Below are positions 39,373 through 51,353 of a stretch of DNA of 64,000 bases, piece by piece. Positions within the stretch are counted from its first letter, which is position 1; each line of letters opens with the position of its first letter. The notes beneath the pieces were generated by a model, which had not been told where the DNA came from, ran no database searches, and saw only the letters and a list, made by a program, of their open reading frames with translations. Both the position numbers and the translations under genes were made by a program. Origin of the DNA: Vespula vulgaris (Eukaryota; Arthropoda; Insecta; Hymenoptera; Vespidae); NCBI RefSeq assembly GCF_905475345.1, contig NC_066587.1:2105570-2169569 (forward strand), written 5' to 3'.

Positions 39373-40437
39373 AAGTGTAAATTCTTACCTCACAAATTCC
39401 TTCAACAATACGCAAAACGATTAGAATATATACGCTTGCTCTGACCAGAGGAGGTGTAATGATAGTAAACAATGCTGTTGCTGCAATACCAAGACCAAAT
39501 ACTCTTTTACCTCCAATTCTAGCAGCCAACCATCCACCTAATAACTGGGTACTCAAATATCCATAAAAAAATGAACTCAAAACAAGTCCTTTCGTTTTCG
39601 AATCCCAATCGAATTCTCGTCTCTATAAAAATAATTATTTGTATAATTATCATCGTTTAATATTCTTATAAGATATATAATAATATTCTATTTCAAATAT
39701 AATAATGGAACTCACTCGATAAATGACTCCATTCTCATCGATCTTATCTTCAGTCATCGCAACTATCGCAACGCTCAAATTAACACGAAGTATATAAGAA
39801 GTGAAAAATCCTAGAAACGCTAAAATTGCTACAACGTATCTTCTTTTCTTCCAAAATTTCCACGAGGATTCGTCGATTTCATCCTTGTATTTGACACTTA
39901 AAGAAAAAAAAAAAATAATATCTCATAAAAATCTCATAAAAAAATACTCGTAAAAAATATTAAACTCTCTTAGAAAATCTTCCTCTAAAGCAATGGATAT
40001 CGATATAATTACTTACGCTCCGTATCCTGTAGCTTTCATTGTTGTTTCTTCGCTCATTTTTTTTTCTTCCATGGTATCCTATAAAAACACATTATATATA
40101 AAAATTAAAAAAGAATCATTAATATATGTATACGCATGTGCATTTAAAAATCGTTGAAATAGATTTTCGTATTCACGAGAAATATGGTAAATACATACGC
40201 GTAAAAATATTTTACAAATGTAAAAGTAAGATTTTTCGTTTGGAAAATGAATACCTACGCATACAAATATTCTATAAATTATGGAAATTTGAAAAAATAT
40301 TTGTTTTCTAATTAACACGAAAACCAAATATTATTTACTTTTCTACAAAATTTCATTAATACCTCATCCGAATGCGTTGAAATCAATTTTTCGAGGACAC
40401 TTGTATCCATAGAAATTCTTTTGTATGACATTTTCAT
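37743..40437 (-). CDS. SLC17-family anion transporter (sialin-like, MFS)
   Basis: Major-facilitator transporter of the SLC17 group, which includes lysosomal sialin, vesicular glutamate transporters and insect phosphate-cotransporter-like proteins. Ten exons in coding order: 40437-40363, 40078-40017, 39896-39716, 39622-39389, 39300-38995, 38828-38705, 38618-38485, 38385-38243, 38130-38010 and 37919-37743; 518 residues. SLC17 hallmarks are RRYVVAILAFLGFFTSYILR followed by NLSVAIVAM, FFYGYLSTQLLGGWLA, RIGGKRVFGLG, EGICEGVTYP and WAPPLERSKLATLAFSG. About twelve hydrophobic segments are apparent. The C-terminus is polar and acidic. The donor after exon 6 (GTCGGC) is weak but the codon join is correct. 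Two ATGs, two codons apart, could start exon 1. Substrate cannot be deduced; sialin-type is the closest impression. Confidence 0.88.
39327..39369. repeat. (TA)n microsatellite
   Basis: TA run inside the short intron between exons 4 and 5 of the SLC17-like gene. Confidence 0.93.
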
Positions 40438-40475
40438 ATTTCTCTTTCTTTCTTTTCCTTTTTCCCTCCCTCCCC

Positions 40476-40508
<33 letters not shown>

Positions 40509-42502
40509 ACTCGTTTATCTTAATTATTTACAACACCTGTTACACAAAAACATCAATTCCGTAGACGTATAAGAACGATTTGTTCACCGTTTCATATATT
40601 TTTTCGTTTATTTCGCGATATCAGTATGTTTAAAAAGTGTGTATATACAATACAATCATATATTTTTTTTTATTACATACCTGTCGTAAATTATGTATCG
40701 CAAATGATACGTTAAAAAAAAAAAAAAAGAGAGAAGGAAAACTAACGTAAGGCATACTTGTTCTTCTTTTCTTTAATTTTTCTATACGAATATATCATTC
40801 GAATATCTATTAAAACTGAAAAAAAAAAAAATAAAATAAATAAAATAAAAAAGATGCCGCGTTGTTTGTTGAGAACAAAGAAGATATATGAATTTTATCG
40901 AATTATTTTGAGATTATTTATCTTCTTTTAACTTCATCGATAAAAGATTCTTCACATTGATTTATCATTAACTTTTTCTCTTTATCTTTCACTAATATTC
41001 CAATATATACATACATGCATAGAACCGTCCAAAGAGGCAATCGACCGGAGACTAACTTGTTCTTGATTCAACTAAGAAGGTTCAACAAGAAAACTTAAGA
41101 CTTTCACTTCGTGTTCCGTGGCACACACTGTAGTTACTATTCGCGATCCCATAAATATTTAAGCTACGCATATATACGTTTTACAGAGATACGTAAACTA
41201 CGTATCTCTATAAAAGATTTATCTTCAGTTTACTTCAACTAATAAAGTGTGTAACAGATAGTCTAGCGATTCTTATAATCGCTTTTTATCTTTTAAGCTA
41301 CGTCTTTCGGTCGGGAAAGCCTCAAATCTCGTTTTCTTTTTTGGAACAATAATTCATATTTGGAATATTTGTTTGAAACAAACGTGAAATACGTATTAAA
41401 TTTATAGCGAAATCCGTTATATACATACATATGTATATAGTTGTGTCTACTAAAAGGACGATAGATTTGTGAAAGTCGTGGCCATGGAATATTATAGATA
41501 TTTGTTCTATAAAAATGAACTGCATCGATGTGAGTTACAACAATACAATATAATATAATTTTTTCTTTTTCTTTTCTCAATTTTTTTTTCTTTTTTTTTT
41601 TATATACACCTTGTAGTTAAAGATTTTTGTTCATTATTATTACAATAAAAAAAAAAAAAAAGGAACGAATAAAATATTTGTAAAAATGTCAGTGTGTATA
41701 TACATTTCCGTTAGAAGATTGAACTTGATTCATGAACGACAATTATTCTTCGAGCTAACTGAGCGGAATAAATGCAGAGGACGACAAATGTATTTTAAGT
41801 AGTTACGTATATGATTGTTGTATCAAGGATTCTTTAGAATTTTCCTAGAGATTTTATTAATTAAATAATTTTCTAGAGAGGAGTTTAATTAAATATAAAA
41901 GAAAAAAAAGGTATGAAGAATGTATAAATTTTTCAAATAAAATCATTATACTTTACCGATGTAAGTACGTTGATAAAATCCTAGCACAGATCGTTACGAC
42001 CCGCCACGAACGATTATTGGGGATACGAAAAGCCGTATTTACGGTCACGTGGTATATCGAAGCACGTGCCAGGATTGACGAATGTCACCATCTGTCGGGA
42101 AACGTCAGAATTTCAATAGTACATTGTGTGCACCTTGAAAGCGCGTAATGCTTTACAGAACATTTCCATCTTAGCCACCTCGAAGATATTTTATGAATCA
42201 TTTTATTGGAAATTGTGCATATATATTTGTATAGAAATAAGTATAAAAGAATTATTAGTAAGATTTTTTTCATTAATTTTACATATCGTTTACTCTTTGT
42301 CTTAATCATCATTTGAGTTGAAAGTTTTGTTTGCAACATATCCGAGACGTATTTCCTGATCAGGTATAAATCCTACAGAGCTCACATTAGTTTCTTTGTT
42401 AATATTTCAATAAATTCGCATGTTAGTCCTTGTCTCATCTTTTGATGCGAATACAATGTCCTGGGAGGTACCATGACCAATGTTTTCTTTCTACTAAAAG
42501 TA

Positions 42503-42533
<31 letters not shown>

Positions 42534-42675
42534 CCATTAAGATTCTTTTTATACATTTTATCATGACATCCAAGAAATTTTCCTTTTGTTTACACTTACA
42601 CAACCTATGTATTGCGGTTAATCAGGTTTCACTAATGCATTTCACAAGTTAACTAATACTTGTTACATTATAAGA
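40438..42675. promoter_or_regulatory. Divergent upstream region SLC17-like / ATG4
   Basis: 2.2 kb without a coding exon between divergent genes. It includes CT-rich DNA at 40470-40508, A-runs near 40713 and 40820, and a T-run at about 42508-42533. Bases 41950-42120 are less AT-rich and carry two CACGTG motifs. Confidence 0.5.
42044..42069. promoter_or_regulatory. Paired CACGTG E-boxes, CLEAR-like
   Basis: GTCACGTG at 42044-42051 and GCACGTGC at 42062-42069 lie 12 bases apart, about 0.6 kb upstream of ATG4 and 1.6 kb upstream of the transporter. GTCACGTGAC is the CLEAR site bound by TFEB/Mitf in lysosome and autophagy genes; the first copy matches eight of ten positions. CACGTG is rare in such AT-rich DNA. 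Function is inferred from motif and context only. Confidence 0.4.
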
Positions 42676-44464
42676 ATGGATAGCCTTTTTACGCAAAATA
42701 TATGCGATGATTTAGAAGATATACCCCAAACAGATCAACCTGTTTGGATTCTTGGAAAGAAGTATCATGCTTTAACAGGTATATATATGTAATGTATATA
42801 ATTATATATAATTATTGATAAGCAATTGACAATAGATGGATTAATATTATATTTCAGAATTAGAAGCAATACGTAAAGATATCTTATCTAAGTTATGGTT
42901 TAGTTACCGTAGAGGTTTTATTCCCATTGGTGGTTATAATTCCACATTTACAACTGACAAAGGATGGGGCTGCATGTTAAGATGTGGACAAATGGTTCTT
43001 GGTCAAGCTTTAGTCTTTTTACATTTAGGTAATACATTTATGACGTGATCTTATTTTAATTATATTTTTTATCAATTTAATATTATAAAAATTCAATGAT
43101 AATAGGCAGAGATTGGCGTTGGACACCAGAAACAAAAAATACAACGTACCTGGAAATATTGAAACGCTTTGAAGATAAGAGAGCTGCTCCTTTCTCCATT
43201 CATCAAATAGCGTTAATGGGAGCATCAGAAGGAAAAGAAGTCGGACAATGGTTTGGTCCAAATACCATTGCACAAGTATTAAAGTATACATTTTTTTTAA
43301 TCACGCACTAATAAAATATTAATAATATAAACTAATCATGATTTTTTTCTCATTATATTATTTCAGAAAATTGGTTGTGTATGATGAATGGAGCTCTATT
43401 ACAATACATGTAGCTTTGGATAATGCTTTAATAGTTAATGATATCTGTAAGTAAATTGTAATGTGAAGCTTATCATATTTTAATTCACATTTATAATTTA
43501 CAGTAAGACAATGTAGAGTGGAAGGAGGTACAACGGTTGAAGTAGATGGTAAAGAACCATTGAAAGCACCGAGCCAGTGGAAGCCTTTATTATTATTAAT
43601 ACCACTTCGTCTTGGTTTGAATGAAATTAATCCTGTTTACCTCAATGGACTTAAAGTAATATAAAATAATAATAATACTTGCATGAACAACCAAAGAAGA
43701 AGTTATATCTTTGAAAGACAAAGATATTCAAATTGAGCATATCATTTTTTAGACTTCATTCAAGATCCCACAATCTCTAGGAGTAATCGGTGGAAAACCA
43801 AATCTTGCTTTGTATTTTATTGGTTGTGTTGGTACGTACAACATTACGTAAATATATATTTTTTCACAAAATATTATTGTTTTTTTGAGTAATACATAAT
43901 AAAACAAAGTTATGATATTTTAGGAGATGAAGTGATTTATTTGGATCCACATACGACACAGCGTTCAGCTAGTGTCGATAATGAGAGAGAAATAGATCTC
44001 ACATACCACTGCAAGTCTGCTAGTCGTATTTCTATTACAGACATTGATCCCTCTGTAGCACTTGTAAGTATAATCATGTAATTCATTGAGCAATGTAACA
44101 AAATGTAACATATTAATTGAAAATAAATTATTTCTATTATAGTGCTTTTTTTGCGCTACAGAAAAGGATTTTAAATCTATGTGTAAAACTATGCAAGATG
44201 AATTATTAGAGCCTGAAAAACAACCATTATTCGAATTATCTTCAGAGAGACTAGTTAATTGGTCACCTGCTGAAGATGTTGTATCTGAGGCAATAGGAGC
44301 TACTAATTGTAAGTTAATATAGAATTGATTGCTTATGAACGAATTTTATATATTTTAAATAGTTTTTAAACACTTTGATATATTTCTTTATTATAGTTTT
44401 AGATTTTGAACATATAGAACGTCAGTATGATACATCCGATGAAGACTTTGAGTTACTTGGTTGA
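42676..44464 (+). CDS. Atg4: Cysteine protease ATG4
   Basis: Processes the C-terminus of ATG8/LC3 and later delipidates it during autophagy. Nine exons: 42676-42778, 42858-43028, 43106-43283, 43367-43446, 43504-43655, 43753-43831, 43924-44063, 44143-44308 and 44397-44464; 378 residues (human ATG4B 393). The catalytic cysteine is Cys73 in GWGCMLRCGQ; Asp262 and His264 are in YLDPHTTQ, so the triad is complete. The family segments GRDWRW, QIALMGASEGK, VGQWFGPNTIAQVL, ESLGVIGGKP-like SLGVIGGKPNLALYF and FFCATEKDF are present. The C-terminus DEDFELLG carries FELL, a match to the LC3-interacting motif at the end of ATG4B. An intact, full-length enzyme. Confidence 0.96.
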
Positions 44465-44920
44465 CACTTAATATACGAAACAAGTAATCGACTTAAAAGA
44501 TTTAACTTTTTTTCCTATAAAAAAATTTATATATTATTTTCTGTGTGGATTTCAACATAAGAGTTTACTATTATTTTATTATTATTATTTGATTTAAAGG
44601 ATTTGAAACTAAATATGTCCTTCTATTACATGTGAAGACAATTATAAAAAAATTTAATCTTTACAAATTTAATAATATTTCTCATATATAAATATGTCAT
44701 ACATGAAACATATAGAAGTGTAAACTACACACAGAATGAAAATGGAGATACTATAACTATTCAATCATTATATTTACATAAATCTCTTTATAGTGCAAAG
44801 TCAAAATGTTGAATTATAATATCTCTTACAAGAAAATAATATATTTGTCACACAGATTCTTCGGAAACATTAGCAAAACATTTCTTATCAGTTTTATATT
44901 TAAATAATATTGTAGAACTG

Positions 44921-44983
<63 letters not shown>

Positions 44984-46702
44984 TGTATGTATGTATGTAT
45001 GTATGTATATATACACATACATAGTACATCAAATATAAATATTGACTAAGAAAATGTTTTTTATAAGAAACTAAATAGAAAACAATTTATCATCTTATTA
45101 CTTGATAAATATAATTACACAATTTATAAAAATTGTGGTATTTGTAAACTATTCTTAAAAAGTATATTCTTGAATATCTTGAAAAAAATGAAAAAGAAAA
45201 AATATACCACCATGTTTTTCAAAATACAATGCTTTATATAGAAAATATATATTGAATACATAATGATATTTTATTCTGCTCATTTTTATTGGATACATTT
45301 TTAGGCACGACCATCACACACACACACGCTGGCGTGACATATATTGTTTTTCAATAAAATTATAAATATTACAGGAAAAGCAAGCGAGATAAATGAAATT
45401 AGAATTTTTTGCTTATACATTTTGTGAATACATTTTAAAAAATATAATGCTTCATAAATATCTTCAACACAGAGAAGGATTCACAATGTTCAACTAAATT
45501 TGTATAGAATTTTCAAATATTATCTCGCATAATTAATTATGTACAATGTTTTCATATATGTACGTATATTATAAAGTAAATTTTATATATCGTCATTTTT
45601 ATTAATATGTTAACAAAATAAGTATTAAGATATTACATTATTATTCTATTGTTGGTATTACATTTCTTTAACACGTAAGTTTAAATAATTGCTTATATCA
45701 AATCATATATACATACTTACATGTATGAATCGCGCTGCTTATACATTTAGAAAGTTCATCCGATATATTTGATAAAAAAATAACTATTCTTCTCATTAAA
45801 ATTTTATCATATATTCTCATAAATTTATTAATTCGACATATATTATATAACAATTCTGATAGACAAAAGTGATAGTTCAACTTAAAATGACAGATAGATG
45901 TTAAAGTTACTTTGATACATAGCGCGCATATTCGTATTAAAAATTTTTGCATTTAAAATAAATACAATGTATGTGGCTTTCATTAAAAATATTTGGAAGA
46001 AATATATTTTGTCACGTGTTGTTAAAAATTTTATTTTATTTAAAAATGATTAATATCTTAAATAACTTTTTTATTATACGTATTTAATGTTTTTGGTACA
46101 TATGTGTGTATACATATATACATACATATACATATATATGTATATATGTATGTATGTATGAAAAAATTTAACATCTTAAATGTGTTATATCAAAATCTTA
46201 AAGCATTTAACGTCAGATTGACGGGATAAATACTTTTATAATTAACAAAGTGCAGCTTTCACATTTATCACATAAAATGGATTCAAAAAAAAAAATAATT
46301 TCCATATGTTGTTTTTTCTTTTCTTTTTTTTTTAAAGTAACCAAAAATCAGTCATTATAAGTTATACAAGCTAAAGAGATGGAAGAATGCTCAAAGCATG
46401 TTTGAAGTTACACAGCCAAGAAATAAGGCACGTGCAAGAAAAAATATAGTTTACAATATATATCATAATAATAACAAATGAAAATTAATTACAAAAATGA
46501 ATATTCTCTTATCGTACATATTAATAACGTCTCAAATATCATATTTGGTGAAATCACAATATTGTAGTAGTAATACACCCATTCTCTCTCTTCGCTTTCA
46601 TAAATTCAAATTTTTAATTGAATTTAATGACTAGAAGAGTTTTGGAAAAACAACATTAGGAAGTTTTACCATATAATACTTTGGAAACAGTTAAGATAAT
46701 AA
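44465..46702. other. Convergent 3' region (ATG4 / PPM1L)
   Basis: 2.2 kb, AT-rich, no coding exon. It holds a TA then (TATG)n microsatellite, a CA run near 45315-45328 and TATG-type runs near 46110-46160. The small frames are low-complexity. Confidence 0.55.
44930..45007. repeat. (TA)n-(TATG)n compound microsatellite
   Basis: A TA run merges into about 13 TATG units downstream of ATG4. Confidence 0.93.
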
Positions 46703-49016
46703 TTACTGATTCCTTTTTGATTCTGTTCCATTATATTTCTTATCTCGTAAGTCGATTACAACTACTGTGATATTATCTGAAGATCCCCTGTAAAATTTGT
46801 ATAAATATATATTGTGTGATAACATTGATTTTTTTTTATCATTAATGGAAATCAATCGAAACGATCTTTGATTATAATTTTTCTTACACGTATGTTCTTT
46901 GTTGATATATTACCTGTAATAGCTTTGTAATGTAATGCTTTTTGCACCAAAATGTGGCTCGTTTATACGTTCTTTGATAAATGCTACAGCTTCTTCATTT
47001 GTAAAAGTATCCCATAGTCCATCAGATGCCAAAACAAGGAACATTGGATTGTGATCACTTAGATCGAATGTTAAAATGTCTGGATCTGCTATTACTAATT
47101 TTTTATCTTTCAATGGATAATCTCCCAAAGCTCGAGATGTTGCTAATATACCAGCAACTCTCCAAACTCCATTGAATGTCACTAATCCACCAGCTTTATA
47201 TATTCTCTTTTTTTCTCTTTCCTGAATTAAATATAAACGTATGATTCAATTTCATAATATAAAACATATATTAAAGATGAGGATTTATAAATACCTGTTG
47301 TGGTTTATGATCGAACGATAAAGGTATCGCATTACCTTTTCCATCGCACATTACACCTCTAGAATCACCGACATTCGCTACTACTAATTTATTATCCTCT
47401 AGAAGTGCGATCAGAGCAGTAGTACCTATATTATAAAAAAAAAGAGGGAGATTTAACTTTAAAATATCAAATATTAATATCTGCATGATAATAATACAAG
47501 ATAAGGAACAAACTTCTTTACCCGCTACATCCATATTTTTTTTAGCTGCTTTAACTAATAATCGATCTACTGCTAGAACTTCATCAGTTAATAGTCTACC
47601 ATAATTTATTTTATCTCCATCTAAATAGGTTGTCATATCAATTTCAGGTTGAGTCTCACCTGATCTACAAGGTCTTACCTGGCAAATAAATATAAGAAAT
47701 TTTTTACATCGCAAAATAAATAATTACATTTCTTCGAAGTTCCTTCTTATTACAAAAAAATTTGTACTCGTCATACCTCCCTCGTGATTGGCCGTGACAG
47801 ACTATCTAATTTATCCAATAATTCTGGATCAGTAACGCCAACACTATTTTTCATACAATCATCCGTTACCGAAGTACTAACAGTTTTACGAAAAGATTTC
47901 TTACGTTCGATCGTGGTTGAATCTGTTTTTACATCTTTTTTATTTTCAGATTGAATTATTGGCCGATTATTTATTTGATTATTTTTCTGTATATCAGAAA
48001 ATCTACCAGCTATCATATCCTTTAGTTCTATTACTTTTTTATTTATATTTGGAATAAGTTTATCACGAGCATAATTTGCAGCAAACTACAAATAAAATTA
48101 AATCAGTAATTTAAAAATTATTTATGTGCCTTTTGTTTTTAAAAAGATTGAAATTTACCTCTCCTCCATGACCATCAAAAACTGCAAACAAGGATACACC
48201 AGTATTATTTAAATCTTCATTTACTACAAAACGATCTTCCATACGAGCTCTATGACCTTGAACTGCATAAGCTGCTATGTTCCCTTGTTTTAATTCCCAG
48301 CTAAGTTTTACTCCATTATTTACAGAATCATTAACAAGAAATTGCAATTTTGAAACCTAATTGAAAGATAAAAAATAGTTTATTCGCTTCAATATAATAT
48401 TTTATCATATTAATAATGATGATAATACCTTAGACGTTGTACGTCCTAGGGTGTATTGAATTTTTTCAAACAGCATTCTACTCCAAGGATCGACAGCTTG
48501 TATATAAAGAAGCATCACTGCTAAAAGTGTGCAGCAGATTAATACCTCTGGTTTAAAAGCATAGATCCTCATGATTCTCCAAAAATAACCTAATGGAGTA
48601 TTGACAGCAGCATTTAAGACAGCGGGAATACCCACTGTGAATTTTGACATCAGTTTCATATGAGACACGTAAGTCTAAAAACGACAAATATCTTAAAATA
48701 ATGAATTACGTATATTAATAATCTTATCTTTTGATATAAATTATATAACAATAAATATTAATATATTTTATTGAAATTATCGATTATTGATTTTATTGTC
48801 TAAATAAATTAGAAAATTTTTCGAATATTATGTCGTGTCGAAGTACAAATGAACATAAAAAAAAAAAAAATAACAAAATAAAATGTAAAATAGTAATCTC
48901 GTATATTATTAATCAACATATTATATACAATTAAAGAAAACACGTAATCAATACGCGAGATATAATTTTCTGGAAATTACTTGATATAAGATCCTATCTT
49001 CAAGCTCGTCATCCAT
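46703..49016 (-). CDS. Ppm1l: Protein phosphatase 1L-like (PPM1L, PP2C family)
   Basis: Metal-dependent Ser/Thr phosphatase; mammalian PPM1L is an ER-membrane enzyme acting on TAK1/ASK1 and CERT. Eight exons in coding order: 49016-48981, 48674-48429, 48356-48159, 48085-47777, 47678-47522, 47425-47295, 47221-46914 and 46787-46703; 489 residues. A membrane helix VLICCTLLAVMLLYIQAV is near residue 55, as in PPM1L. PP2C motifs are in order: HRARMEDRF, FAVFDGHGG, NVGDSRGV, LATSRALGDYPLK, LASDGLWD and GSSDNITVVVIDL. It is longer than the 360-residue mammalian protein because of a polar insert, after KLIPNINK, of about 90 residues (with SENKKDVKTDSTTIERKK) between DGHGG and the rest of the catalytic core. 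All metal-binding aspartates visible in these motifs are kept. Confidence 0.94.
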
Positions 49017-49427
49017 AGTATATTCTAAGAAACCAAGATTAGATCCAATTTTAGGCTAGCACTGTAAATATCGAGTAAAGTTAATTGATATTCTTGGATG
49101 ATTTGAATGTAAATAGAAGAGAAACGCTATTACACTAATTATATTAGAAAATATTGAAAATACACACATTGAGAGAGACAGTATGGTACCTCTTGAAAAA
49201 AATCGTATTAAATATATCTCGTAATACTTTACATTTCTAAGTATCAACGAGATACGACGATTCCGGTTGTGACCGTGGTACTGCAGTCTGCAGCACTTTG
49301 CGGTAGATAAATAAGGGTGAACGTCATCAAAATCATGAAAAGATACGATGAATACGTATAGCTATACTGAACATCTTTCTATAGTTACACACACGCACAC
49401 GCACACACACATGCGTGTATAACCAGT
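49017..49427. promoter_or_regulatory. Shared divergent promoter region PPM1L / SAMTOR
   Basis: Only 411 bases separate the start codons of two oppositely directed genes. Bases 49250-49310 are clearly less AT-rich. A CA/GC-rich ACACGC run at 49387-49412 lies just before the SAMTOR ATG. Confidence 0.55.
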
Positions 49428-50677
49428 ATGGCGACCGAAGAACACAAACGATTAGCTAATGTTGTTAAACAAATTCATGCTTTATTACGAAAAGAATGTG
49501 AAAAATATGGTGCAGAAATAGCATGGCAAAAACATGTAAGCCGAAACGACGTTTTACAGGTCTGCTTATCTTTTTTTCTTCTTTAATAATTTTATCTTAA
49601 TATTTGCGTGTTTATGAAGACACATGATACCTTTATCAATTATTGAAAGAAACCATTATTATTTGTTAATATATTTTATAATGAAATTTATACTCTATTA
49701 TATAGATATTATTATACTCGTAACTTATATTTAATTTAATTATTTTTTAGAAATATGTTATGTCGATGAAGGATCTTGCAACTACGCATTGGAAAGGCAA
49801 TAATACGGATTCTTTAAGTGGAACTTATTGTAGAATAGAATGGATCAAATCCCAGTGTAAAGAATATTTTTTCAATGGTGGCAAAAAAAAATATTCTAAT
49901 AGGGAATTTAGTATAAAAGGAAAAATAGGAGAATTGTCGATAATAGATGATAATATAGAAGAACAAAATATGTTGATTTCTAAACAGGATTATTATAACG
50001 ATAAGGAATTGTTAAACGAAGCAGATCAAATCTTTCAAAAGATCTCAGTATTAGATGTAGGGAGTTGTTACAATCCTTTTGAAATGGAAGATATGTTCAA
50101 AGTAACAGCAATAGATTTGGTAGCTGTTCAACCTAATGTTTTACAGTGTGATTTCTTAAGCGTCGATATAGGAAGAGAACAAATCTTATCTGCAGATAAA
50201 AAACAAATTTTACAATTACATGAAGAGTCATTTGACGTTGTTGTATTTTCTTTATTGTTAGAATATATGCCATGTCCAAAACAAAGATATCTTTGCTGTA
50301 GCAAAGCATATAATTTACTGAAGAAAAATGGTATATTATTTATTATCAGTCCTGATTCGAAACATGTTGGCGCAAATGCTAAGTTGATCAAATCATGGAG
50401 ATATGTTTTGTCCAAGTTGGGTTTTATGAGAATTAAATATGAAAAATTGCGACACATACATTGCTTGATATTTAGAAAATGTATCTACAAAGAAGTGGCA
50501 CTAAGGTGGGCAAACATGCAAACTTTTTCAGAGAGCAACATACTGTATCAAAGCGAAGATAAGATCTTTATTCCTCAAGATTTTAAAACTGTTGATGACA
50601 AACATAATGAAAATAGCAATCATGATATACATGATTTACTTTGTTCTTTCAATGAGTTACCTTTTGCTGAATTATAA
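49428..50677 (+). CDS. Samtor: SAMTOR, S-adenosylmethionine sensor upstream of TORC1
   Basis: Methyltransferase-fold protein (BMT2/C7orf60 homologue) that binds SAM and, when SAM is low, inhibits TORC1 through GATOR1/KICSTOR. Two exons, 49428-49559 and 49751-50677, give 352 residues. Family landmarks are RIEW at the start of a CxxY segment, EYFFNGGKKK, the SAM-binding motif I LDVGSCYNPF (from residue 145), the acidic AIDLVAVQP strand, CDFLSVDIG, VVVFSLLLEYMPCPKQRYLCC, GILFIISPDS, LGFMRIKYEKLRHIH, and a tail with YIPQDF-like FIPQDF and ELPFAEL. Exon 1 ends at CAG before GTCTGC; this gives exact length agreement with the human protein across the junction, whereas a better-looking GTAAGC donor 24 bases upstream would delete eight residues in frame. 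The identification is secure. Confidence 0.95.
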
Positions 50678-51353
50678 CATTATTTCTACATAAGATTTTT
50701 TACTTTCATTATTATTATATTATATATGTAATAAAAAGAGAAAAAAAAGAAAAATAATTAATGAAACTTCGAAAGTATTTTTCATGTCATAAAAATCTAC
50801 CTTATTACCAAATTTGTGCGACATATTCAATTTGAAAATTTAATTAAATGACATTTACACGCGCGAATGTGTGTATATTATTTAATTAATAGATTCAAGT
50901 TAATATTGATTTTGAAACGTAAATAAAATGATTTAGTGTCGTCATGCAATTTCCGGAATAATTATTCTTAATATCAGGTAAATATACTTCAATGGATTTA
51001 TATAAAATAAAATTGATATCTTAAATATCGTATAATTTTTTACTTTTCTATAATATTAAATTTTCAATTGCAACAATAAAAATAAAAATAAGGTTAAAAT
51101 ATAAAGTTGGTATTTTGACTAAGGATGTAGCGTCATGCGCCATATTTATTGTCGATCAACAGACACCTGTGAGCATCGTTCTCTCATCGCCCAAAAACAC
51201 TGATCTAATCGATGACTCTACAATAATTCTTTTATAAAATACTTTTTACTACGTTAAGGATATAGAAAAAGTTCATTTTTAACGGGGTAAAAGAAGGTGA
51301 TTTTGAAATAGTGAAAAATATTCGATTGCTGCTGAAGTATTATTTGGTGCATC
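50678..51353. other. Tandem intergenic region SAMTOR to Lachesin
   Basis: SAMTOR 3' UTR followed by the Lachesin upstream region. No coding exon. The segment at about 51125-51215 is less AT-rich and likely belongs to the Lachesin promoter or 5' UTR. Confidence 0.55.

Noticed and set aside
44956..45007. Regular TATG array considered as a CRISPR-like structure
   Set aside because: Four-base units without spacers; an ordinary microsatellite. No CRISPR array is present anywhere in the window.
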